64,000 nucleotides of DNA from Branchiostoma lanceolatum. Lineage: Eukaryota > Chordata > Leptocardii > Amphioxiformes > Branchiostomatidae. The translations under genes and the position numbers were made by a program. This document shows, piece after piece, positions 22,101-34,100 of the stretch. The stretch spans positions 15,092,734 through 15,156,733 of the forward strand of contig NC_089738.1 of assembly GCF_035083965.1 (NCBI RefSeq), written 5' to 3'. Below the pieces are notes generated by a model, which made no database searches, was not told the DNA's origin, and was given only the letters and a program-made list of their open reading frames with translations. Numbering within the stretch: position 1 is the stretch's first letter; the number at the start of each line of letters is the position of its first letter.

Positions 22101-25100
22101 TGAGTAACTATTTTTGGCGTATCTTACTACCTTGATGTCTAATCTTCATCAACGTATATCTATTCAGAGTTTTGGTATAAAACCTGGTTTTCCAGCTCTT
22201 TCCTTAGTCACTGACGAAAGACAGCGGATGCTGTCTGAAACGTCTGTTTCAAAATTTTATCCAGTTGCTTGAGTAACTATTTTTGGCAGATCATCATCTT
22301 GTGGAGATTCTATACAATGTTTCTGTACACAAAGCTAAAGCTCTTACCAACAAGCTTTCGATCAGTCTTCTAATCCTTCACAATTTGAAAAGGCAACGAT
22401 CAGAGGATTGATTAAAAGCTTGCAGGTAAGATTATTACTTTGTGTACGAAAATAGAATATTAGATGTCTATCACTAATGAACTTTCATTTGAGTTACATC
22501 ATCTGATTGCTTTCAGTTGTTCTGTACAGTTTGCATAAATATAGCACTGGGTATGCTGAGCCAGACGTTTCTCTTAACAATGTCTGATTTGGTAGTAGGG
22601 CTGACAACGCGATATCGTGTGGGGCAAATCAAATGATATATTACAGTAATGAGCGCTATAATCAGTACTAAATTATATAATGCTTTGAGCCTATGAAAAA
22701 GCATAATTTAGTATACACCAACATGCACAAATGAAACAAAATGTCAAGCAAAATGCTGAGGAAATCTTTTGAGGTTCAAAATTCTACATCGCAAATAATC
22801 AACATACAAAAGGAATTAAGGAACTTGAGACAAAGGACGAGGAAAGCAGAAATACATCATACTTAACACAAAAAAGGACTCTTAATACTTACATGTGTTT
22901 GTCTTGAAGACACATGCTCCTGTGTCGCCTTCTTTGACATAGAATGCCTTACCATTCTGCTTTATAAACTTGTATTTGATCTCTTGCTCTGTTCCACTTT
23001 CAGTTGTTTCTGTACCTATATACATGCCAGCTGCAAGGAAAAGAATAGTCAGGATGAGTGGAAAGTGAGAATTAGTGCACATTTGGAATATCATTCGACA
23101 ACCAACTTGAAGATATTTGCCTTAGACAACAGTTGACCTTCTTAGGTGTTGAACTCCTTAACTTAAACTGTAGTGTTGGATTAGACAGGATATGAAAGAT
23201 CTGTTTCACTCTTAACATGAAAGTTGGTATTCAGTTGCTTTAAACTCAAATCTTATTGCACAACATTGCTTTTAGGAGTCATAAGATGTCATGAACAGTT
23301 CCAAAAGGTATTAGTTAGAACATGGTATGACCTTGTTTATCAGAATATAAGGCATTGGCAATGTCTTGCTAACTTCCAACACTGTCTTAAAAGCTTATTT
23401 CAAAAACATTCAAAACGTATGTGAACAAAAATTTGTTTACTACTAATTTACAAAATTTAATGTACAACTTTTTAAACAACTCTAGCCAAAGGGTTAGGTT
23501 GTGTCAAAAATATAAAAAACGTTTGTGAACCTGACCAAAATCTAAAAACTTGCAACGTACAAAATTAATGAACAACTTTTTGAAACATGTCCAGCCAACA
23601 GGCTGACATATATGTCTTGTAGCTTGTGTAAAAAAAGATTCAAATGTTTTGTGAACAAAAATTCAAAATTTGCACTGTACAAAAGTACAACTTTTCAGAA
23701 CATGTCCAGCCAACGGGCTGACATATACGTCTTGTCAAGTGGGAACCTACCAGCATCTGTCATGCAGCTACGTGCAAAAGTCGCAAAATCGAGGCATGCT
23801 CTGGTTGCATTTTGCTCACTACTTCTTCTGGACTGTGGAAGCTGGAGTCAGTTTGCATTTTCAACAAAATCTGCCTGTGTGTGTGTGACTGGAAGCATGC
23901 AGGCAAACCTCTAGGTGAAGCTATCATTAGATGGTAATACAAGCTATCTAACTGCTACACATGCTTCAGAATGCTTTCGTGTCATAGGGTAAGCTGTAAA
24001 AGAAATTGTATACCTATAGCTACCACTTTTCTTGTTAAAGTGATGATGGTACTATCTACATTTTTTATAACCTTACTAATTGTCCTGACGTTATGTCTCT
24101 AAAGAATACTTTAGCAATATCATATATAAAACCAGCATGTCCTAATTTTCAGGACATACTAACCAGACAGATTGAATATGTTATATGTAATAATATGTCA
24201 CTTACATGTGTAGAATTCGGCTAGGGTGCCGGAGTTGAAGGCATTGACTATTTTCAGCACTTGATCTGCAGTGACCTGCATGGAAACATAAGAAACACTG
24301 TGCATTAGTATAACATTAGTATCACATTAATGATATAACATGTCAAACTGCATTTGTACAGCCATGTTTAGAATCCATTATTTCTTTGCTTTAACCTTCT
24401 CCCTGCTGCCTAACTCTGTAAGGTAATGGGGTGCCAAACGGCTACTTCAGTGTGCTAAAGGTTTAAAAAACATGGATGGAAATAGTAAAAACAATATCTA
24501 TAATTGGATATTTCAATAACTCAATAATTTCAAAATGCGTGGCGGCCCTCCAGGACCATTGTGCTCAATCTCACTACACTGCAGCATCGTCACCAAAGCC
24601 CATCCGTCTGAGTCAGATATATCTAGTGGCAGAATGTTCTCGAATGCTGCATGTGAGGTGAATATCCACTGGCACTACCGAACCATAATGTAAATCTTCT
24701 CCACAAAAAAACCTGTGGTTAGGGTGAAAATGTTGGTAAAATTTTTTGTTCTCTGTCATTTTTCCCGTCACCAATTATTGTTTTATTTGAATATACAACT
24801 TGTTTTATTTATTTAGTAGTGCATTTTTACGTGGTTAATGCGAAACATTTTTGTACATTGCTCAGTGTAGGTTAGGTGCAGGGAGACATCAGAAATACCT
24901 GCACAACTCCAATTCTACCTACACGTGCAGGTGGTATTTCCAGCCCTGAGATTGTATTAACCGATACAGCGATAGACTTTACCGTGTATTCCACCATGAA
25001 CTCCACTGCCCATCCCTGATTGCTGCTATTCCCACCCACCCAGTCTGACCCATATCCAGGAGATGTAGCCAGGATGTGCATCATCAGGATCTACCCTGGG

Positions 25101-28100
25101 GATCACCTCATCTTCAGGAGAGGTCAATTGCTTGGGTAGGCCTTACCCTGTTCATAGGCTGTTCACTGATTACTTTTCCCATGGAGGGGAACATTTGGTT
25201 TCTACTGGCAGTGGGTTTGATGGTTGATATGGAAGGGACCAAGCACCGGCAGTAGAGGGCATCACACCTTTAAATCTACCTTAATGATATGACATTTGTG
25301 GGCTTTGGCCCCCTGCTGAATGGTTCATTTCCATTTGTCACAATGTCAGAGAAAAATTTGTCGTAAGTTGAAGGGGAAAGTTAGTTACAAAATGATACAT
25401 TTTCATAAGCTACGGAATGACACAAAAATATTCCACTGAAATGTTTGATTAACTTCAGTATTTGTGCAGAGAACTGTGGATGGAATGTCATATTTTACCT
25501 TGATAACATGAGAGATTGTTTTAGATAGTTTTTGACGTATTCAGGACAATAACATCAAAAGATATGGGAAGGGAAACATTCTGCATTTACTGATTTATGG
25601 GTTTAAAAAACAAACTTATCTAGAAATACATGCATCTGCTTTTCATAATTGTAACATGTGGGTTAATAGCAAATATGAATCATTGCACATCAACTTTGCA
25701 TATTCATAACCTTCATAAATTGTCTTATGTATAAATGTATGAAATCAATTAGTGACTGATGACTTGAGGAAATATATTGACACAGGCATCAATGGTAATC
25801 AAAAAGAACACACACTGAATTTCAATTTTGCTAAAAAGCATGCTAGTTTTATTACTGATGTATAAAAAAGGTGAGCAGCATAACCAGTCAAAAACGGGTT
25901 CTATCAGTATTTGATACTGCAGTTTCTCAACTAAGCTAAACTCCATCAATACCCTAATTATACATGGTATTCATATCAATGGACCTTGCAGGGCTTGAAA
26001 TACATTTTTCTTAATTTTCTGCAATAACACTTTTAGCCAGCCAAAGTACAACTTGCTAATATTCCTTTCTGCAATCTTAACTTTTCTCTGCACATTGCAT
26101 GCAGGTTTCCAAGCCCTGAAAGGCCTTATAGTTATATTGATGGTAGAGTAAAGCAATAGAATAGCACGATGCCCTCTCACATACTTTCCTCTTACATCTG
26201 CATGACCCAGTGATCACCAAGTCTCCACTCCTGACACAAGTGCATGTCTACCTGTTTTCAACCTGACTGTTCTGCATACCATGTTTGTTGCAGCGTGCCA
26301 ACTTTAAATACTTCAGATTCTCCTAGGTCATTGATATACTGCAGCTGAAGCTAAGGCTCCCAGCATGCCATGTGCACAAGACGCTAATTGGCAATGGTTG
26401 CAGTTGTATCACAGCCTCCAAAGATTAATTTATAGAAGGAAAATCTGGGCTGTATCAAGTCTGAGGTTATGATTTATGTACAGAAAGACAAGAAATCTAA
26501 TATAGTATATGTTCTCTGTAAACTGCAGGAAAGATTTCATGGCTACTAGCAAAACTGTATTTCGAGCCCTGTTAATTGAACACTTGACCACTGAGGTCCC
26601 TATAGACAATGACAGGCCCTGAATTTGCCCTCAGCAAGGTATGAAATTATCCTGCCATTCCTATCCATAATTCAAAGCATCAACAGCTCCCAAAACACCT
26701 AATACAATTTTGCAAGCTCCACTTAGAACCAGCGGTGCAGGGAGAACGGCTTTTGATTGGTGGGACAATCAAGTCCTAAAGTTTTCCCTAATGTGCGGAT
26801 TCGATGAACCATGTTGTCATGGCGATGAAAATCAATAACCTTACTTGTAAACCCATTAGTGTCTCAGGATGGCACTAAAATGTCTGGGGTAGGACTCATT
26901 TGCAACGGAGACGGACGGTCACTGCAAATTTGTTCTTTGACTACAAGTACCATTCTCTTACCTTTATTGCAACATCTGTAATGGCAACATCAATAAGCTG
27001 AAGTAATGGACCTTGAAATTTATGGATTCCAGCCGCATACCTCAACTTTGATAAGTAAATGCATTGATGAGATCAATGAGGTTGATAGTAATAATGTCAA
27101 GAGACACAGAATGTCAAAGGTAAGTGTTGACTTTCATTGATGTGTAAGAGCCAAATTAAACAAACAGTCAAACATTGCGTTCATGTTCTGTCATCCATGC
27201 TAGCTTGTATTTACCCCCACTCAAGTGTGGACAAAGGGTTGCATCACTTGGCCTTGAAAGCACCAAATCAGGTGCACAGAAAGAAAATTGTTTAGTACAT
27301 GTTGTAGTAGCCCACTTGAAATGAGAATCTGTTTGATACAAATACTTGACTCTTGAGACTGAACAGTTCAGCCAAGCAATCATTTGAAGGGCCAATGGTC
27401 CAGCCATTTGTTCACAAATATGATTTTGAACGGTACATTGCTTCCACTGGAAGGGAATGGTTCCTTAATTACGTAGGTGTGTCTTCCTGCATGATACATT
27501 CTTACACAGTGATATCACACACACAAAATCTGCCTACTGAAACGTGTCAGGAATTCACTTTGGTGGCGGCAACTTTTCTCCTGTATGTATATATGCAGCC
27601 TACACCTACGTAAATTCCTCATCCCTGGCTGCCTATATCTACATGACGTCCATATTTCCACCAGGAAAAACTTGGAGAATGCAGAAAAATGTCACAGGTT
27701 GTGGGCAGGACATTGGATGACTACAATACAACATTACATAGTGTCTGGAAATCTGCTTCAGAAACCAACTGAATGTGTCATACTGATACTGTGTATTCAT
27801 GCATATGTATCATGTAGACACGTAGGTGGTTATCAAAATTTCTAGCACAGTGCATCGAATATAGAAACCTTCCATGCCTGTAACAAAAACAAAAACAAAC
27901 CCATTTTCTGTTGCGATAACGTTTAAGATCTAGTAGAGCATATGATACCATAAGTCATAACAATGTTTTCCAATATTGCACAATATCGTGAGCACTTTGC
28001 AATTATAAAACAATATTCATCTGTCTTGCTGACATACATCCTCTGCTTCCTGATCATGCTTGGCAGGTAAACCACGAATTCCCAACCTGGCATTGATCAT

Positions 28101-31100
28101 CAATTATAGAAGATGACACAAACAATATCTGTGTGCGTCATACTTAACAAATATAAAATACTTGTACTTCAAATGACTAAGTCATGGCCTCTATTCTATT
28201 GCTCCCTGTTCCATTAAACATGGTAACATCTATCTTTTGGGAAGAATGAATCATAAATAATCTACATACAATATACACTCTCTAGATATGAACTGTCTGA
28301 TACAAGTGTTTGCCACTGGCATATTAATGTATGTTATGTTTGTAAAGATCAACGCAATTCAGATGTGCATGTATCAGTACGAATCATATGTACTTCTGTG
28401 ATGTTGGTTAAAACAAATAAAGATCTTAAAGATTTTAAAGACCAAAACCTTGCTATGTAGTATAAATATCTATTTCTGGCATTGGCAAAATGCATATCTT
28501 CAAAAAAGTGATTACTAATGTGTAGGCTCTTTTTAGCTCTTTAAAAAAATCATTTTACATCGTTTAGTCTGATAATGACATTTTCATCATATCAGTGACA
28601 GCCTTACCTTTTTAGTAATTTGAAGACATATTAATTGATATTATGATCTTATTTGTGTTAAATTGCTTCTTTTTCATCTGTATATTTCAAGGTTGCAAGA
28701 CATAAAAGTAGGTCATCCAACACCATGACCTAGTTTCAGGGATACCCCAGTACATGTAGTATTTTCATGTAAAACTAGCATGTCTAAATATAAATTGACA
28801 AACCTAATTTCAAAGCACGATGTACAAAATACTTATTACGATGGAGATACTTATTTTCAATAAGAAAATTACAGTATTTACTGCAACACAAGTATCCAGC
28901 AGGGTCCAAAACTAGTAAGTAATTCTGGAGACTAGCTGGGAGGCCTGATACTGTCTCCTTCAATCCCGAGACAGATAACAGACCACTTAACAAATAACCA
29001 ATGTGGATCCTCAAGACATCCCATTCTGCGTCCGTATGAATATTGCCCAGCCACCATTATTGACTATTGGTTTCAACTATTTGAAACAACCTTGTCGCAG
29101 TGCTTTTATTGCTTTTGGCGATGTTGAAACAATATCTTTATTTTTATATTGATGTATCGAAGAGTAGGATTGTGCAATGTAAAAGTGCTTATATACCAAA
29201 ATGTATGGAAATTACCATTTCCTGCTTTCTCAATAACATACCACAAATAAAAAAGATAAAGACCTCTTTTGTTTCATAATCATGTAAACTTTGTCACATT
29301 TTCACTGTGAGATAGATCAGAATGTGGATCCATAAGAAAAGTAATGATGTTAATTTACGATATATCGTTCCATAGGCTGAACATTTTGTAAGTCTATTGT
29401 CTGTCTAGCCTTTCTGAGCCATTTGATTTTACACAGTGATGACAGGTACATTAAAAAAACATTGACTGCAATCTGAAATGAATACTGACAGAACACTGAT
29501 GACTACATTGATTTTTCCTGTGCTATTATTATATTCCCCTTCCAGTGGGAAGGGGGATATACTGTTTTTGCTTGCCTGTTCTTCTTCTTCTTCTTCTTCT
29601 TCTTCTTCTTCTTCTTCTTCTTCTTCTTCTTTCTTCTTCTTCTTCTGCCAAAAACCAAGTAGATGTGCGGTGGTAGCTCTAATAATGGTATTGCAGCAAG
29701 TTATATGTACCTTATGTTGAAATGTACGGATGTTATATTTGAGATGTAGGTACCTATAGGAAAGGTGAATACACCTGACAATAAATTATGCTAATGAGGA
29801 CCTCATTTGCATAATTCATGCAAAAACTTGTATTGCGTTTACAGTAAAAGCTGCAGATGTCATATTTGAGATGTAGATAAATTTAGGAAAGGTAAACACA
29901 CCTGACCATGAATTATGCTAATGAGGACCTCATTTGCATAATTTATGCAGAAACTTGTATTTCCCTTACCGTAAAAGCTACAGATGTCATATTTGAGATG
30001 TAGGTATCTGTAGGAAAGGTGAACACACCTGGACATAAATTATGCTAATGAGGACCTCATTTGCATAATTTATGCAAAAACTTGTATTGCGTTTACAGTA
30101 AAAGCTGCAGATGCCATATTTGAGAAGTAGATACATTAAGGAAAGGTAAACACACCTGGCCATGAATTATGCTAATGAGGACCTCATTTGCATAATTTAT
30201 GCAAAAACTTGTATTGCGTTTACAGGAAAAGCTGCAGATGTCATATTTGAGATGTAGATAAATTTAGGAAAGGTAAACACACCTGACCATGAATTATGCT
30301 AATGAGGACCTCATTTGCATAATTTATGCAGAAACTTGTATTTCCCTTACCGTAAAAGCTACAGATGTCATATTTGAGATGTAGGTATCTGTAGGAAAGG
30401 TGAACACACCTGGACAAAAATTATGTTAATGAGGACCTCATTTTCATAATTTATGCAAAAACTTGTATTGCGTTTACAGTAAAAGCTGCAGATGCCATAT
30501 TTGAGAAGTAGATACATTTAGGAAAGGTAAACACACCTGGCCATGAATTATGCTAATGAGGACCTCATTTGCATAAATTATGCAGACACTTGTATTTCCC
30601 TTACCGTAAAAGCTACAGATGTCATATTTGAGATGTAGGTATATTTAGGAAAGGTGAACACACCTGGACATAAATTATGCTAATGAGGACCTCATTTGCA
30701 TAATGTATGTATATCCCTTACCGTAAAGACTACGGATGGCTTATTTCAGATGTAGGTACCTTAAAGAGAGGTGAACACACCTGTACATAAATTATGCTAA
30801 TGCGGACCTCATTTGCATAATGTATGTATATCCCTTACCGTAAAGACTACAGATGGCATATTTCACATGTAGGTACCTTTAGGAGAGGTGAACACACCTG
30901 TACATAAATTATGCTAATGCGGACCTCATTTGCATAATTTATGCATAAACTTGTTTTTCCCTTACTGTAAAGGCTACGGATGAGATGCAGGTACCTTTAG
31001 GAAAGGTCAGAAAACCTGGCCATAAATTATGCTAATAAGTGCATTATGGATAATTTATGCATATCCCTAACCATAAAAGATACGGATGTCATATTTGAGA

Positions 31101-34100
31101 TGTAGGTACCTTTAGGAAAGGCCAAACACACCTGGCCATAAATTATGCTAATGCCGACCTCCTTTGCATAATTTATGCAGAAACTTCGTCATATCCTTAC
31201 AGTCAATGCTAAGGATGTCATATTTGAGGTGTAGGTAATGGGAGGGGAATATTCTGCATTTTCCCGAAAATGTTGCCATTCTAGTCTTTGTCTTATCTTC
31301 ATGGTCGGTCATGCTCAGGGTTTCCTTTTCGTTTGTCTCTGACTCTATTTCCCACGAATGTCCAGGAAGTCGTCTAGTCTCCATACATGCCTAAGAATTG
31401 TGTATTTGATATGATCTGAAAGTCTGGTCGAGTTGCATTCTTTCCTGACTGCTGTCCAGCCCTGTCCTGGCTCAGAACACACATCTCTCCTGTTGACATA
31501 ACCATATTAGTCACAAGTTCCAAACTTTTCCCAGAAAACCCTTGGCTTAAGTCCTTCAAGCTTTCCACTTGTATGGGAAATCATGTTGGCAAGGTATATA
31601 CACATATTAAAAATGAGGACAAACTGTTGGAAAAGAAATGAAATTACATTTCAACCTCAATAACGAATTGGGGTGAACAACATTGATCATCAAGGTCAGG
31701 TCCAGGTCATATATAAGATTGACACACTACCAAGCAACAGTACAAAGCTACAGTCAGAAAAATGTAAGTACCTCAGCCTCTTCAAGTTCAACAATCAGGG
31801 CTTAAAATAAGTATCATAGTCCTAAAATATTTCACCTACTCATCTGGGCTAGATATATTCTATTTCTATTACCTGCAGTAGGATATTCATATTTTCTTTT
31901 GATAGCGAGCCTGTTTTACCTTGCCAAATTGCAGTTTATCTCACATAAGACTCAATATCCAAACATCCATTCTTAATCTGATTTCAAAAATCACACCGTA
32001 ATAAATCACAAATGACTGATAAGGAGGGTACTGCAGAATGTTGACATAGATACCTGAATCATATTATTGCAGGCCTTCACTAGGGCAATTCCACTCTCTT
32101 ATCTCAACCTCCACTGCCCCCAGTAACTTCTTATCTCAGGTCCCAGCAGCAAAGTTTACTATGGTATGATTAAGTGCCCTCTACAAATTTACATCAGAGA
32201 ATTACAACAAACATCTGGTATACACTGGGCAATAGCAGGGATTAAGCTAATACAAGACAAGCTAATACTGCAATCTTCCAGATTGCAGTAAACCGGAAAG
32301 ATTGAAACATTGCCTGAGATAAAAAGTACTACCGGTAAAAAGAAAGATATGATCAAGGAACTCCATTTATCTGCACATATCTTAAAGAAAGAATGATAGC
32401 TACAGAGTAATCTGGAATTTATGAGCATTCCTTGTACTGCTCTACTCTCTTATCAGGATCATATTGAACAATTTGAAAATAACGACCTTTCAAATTGTTC
32501 GGATATTGACATCTAGAAAAAATGCACACTACAAATAACCTACTATCTGTTCGCTATGCAGAAGACATAGGAGGATGTCATAATGTAAACCTGAACAGTG
32601 GGGAGGACAAATTGAAATGGAACAAAGTCTTTGCCTGTTTGATGGCACTCCCCAAGGTAATCTTATCAACCATTGAAGCTCCAGAAGAGCTATAGCAGTA
32701 TGTGTCAGTAGGGAAGATGCACACTAATGGAGGCTCTGACCCCAGGAAAAGAAGAACTGCGGGTATCCACTACTTATTCAATTTAGCAACCATATCTACA
32801 ACTGGCAAGGGTACCACAAAATGACTGTATCTTAACGAACTTATGATGTGCCAATTCATTGTTGGGGGCCAATATTGTTGATTTTCTTTTTGATTCTCTC
32901 ATTTTAAGCTTATTTTCATCAATTTCATATCACGAAGTTCAGATTGTTTGCACGGATGGGGCAATTTTTTCCTGTCCCAACAAGTAAATTCTGGGACGCG
33001 TCTTGGAGACAGCCCTGGAAAAGATGGTCATTGAATGTAAAATTTGGTATCACTTGAGTTGTTACAAATTTCAATGCATGCAAACTTTGAATATAGACAT
33101 GATACATGAATGGAAAAGTTATGTTATCAATGCTGTCCTTGAGAGTCACTGTGTAGGACAATAGACAAGTTCAAAAGATCACCCTTCCACAGACAACAAT
33201 AACTGCTTACACCACATCATTTCTCAAACACATTTGAACATGCTAGATCAGTAGATACACATCAACATAAACAAAGCACATGCTTTGAATTTAGAATGTA
33301 TTTGAATGTTAACTGAAATGACGTAATCCCTCCTTGATGTAAACAGTTTTTGGAGTCCACCGATCTGTGAATTCATCTATTTGTAACTGTAAGTCACAGA
33401 AACATGTATCAATGTCCAAACAAATCAGAACACAGTGTTAAATCTGTTCTGTTTTCTGTAGTCACAACTTAAATTCAAGGGTACATACCTACAAATCTAT
33501 ATTTTTATTATCAACAGCATTTTTTGCTGGCATTTGGGGCACCAGTGAAAGCTAGACACTCCTGCAAACCCTTGAACAAATGAGATAGGATCTAAGCTGG
33601 GCCTAAGTAGTCTATCATGAAGTGATAGGAATCAGCAGGGGTTGTTTGTAGAACAAAAGACCTGGGTTCATCAGCTTGTCAAGCCCCAATGAGCAACAAA
33701 AGCTGAGTATTTATCCTATTCACACATGGCCATACATGGCTTCTTCCAAGGAGCAAATGCATGTCTGCCCCCATTTCACTACTATTCCTTGTGTGGCTAT
33801 ACAATACATTTAAAAAATGGAGAACACAAAAGATAAAAACAAAGTAGCATTTATACACCAACTAATACAAAAAAATTCACATTTCTTATGCACTTCGATT
33901 GACCTTCCATTTATAACAAAACCCTTCTGTTTTTACATTTTCATCATTACAAAGAAGTAGAGGCCAAATCTGCACGCTAGATTACTGAAACCTGTATATA
34001 TGTTTGTAAACTATTCTTTCTTTTTGTGTGACCTGAACTTAGCCCAACAAATATGCATAATACAGGTCTTCATTCATTAATTTTTTGGAGGAAAGGGGGT

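Noticed and set aside
16159..23030. Two separate tandem profilin genes
   Set aside because: Neither 3' pair has its own N-terminal exons in this window, and both pairs fit the shared exon 2 in frame. Alternative terminal exons are the simpler reading.
29478..29720. Open frame with a poly-serine run
   Set aside because: It is a translation of the (TTC)n microsatellite, with no other protein features.
29728..31235. CRISPR-like array
   Set aside because: Units are 117-127 bp with no constant short repeat and variable spacers, and the context is a eukaryotic intron. It is a satellite.
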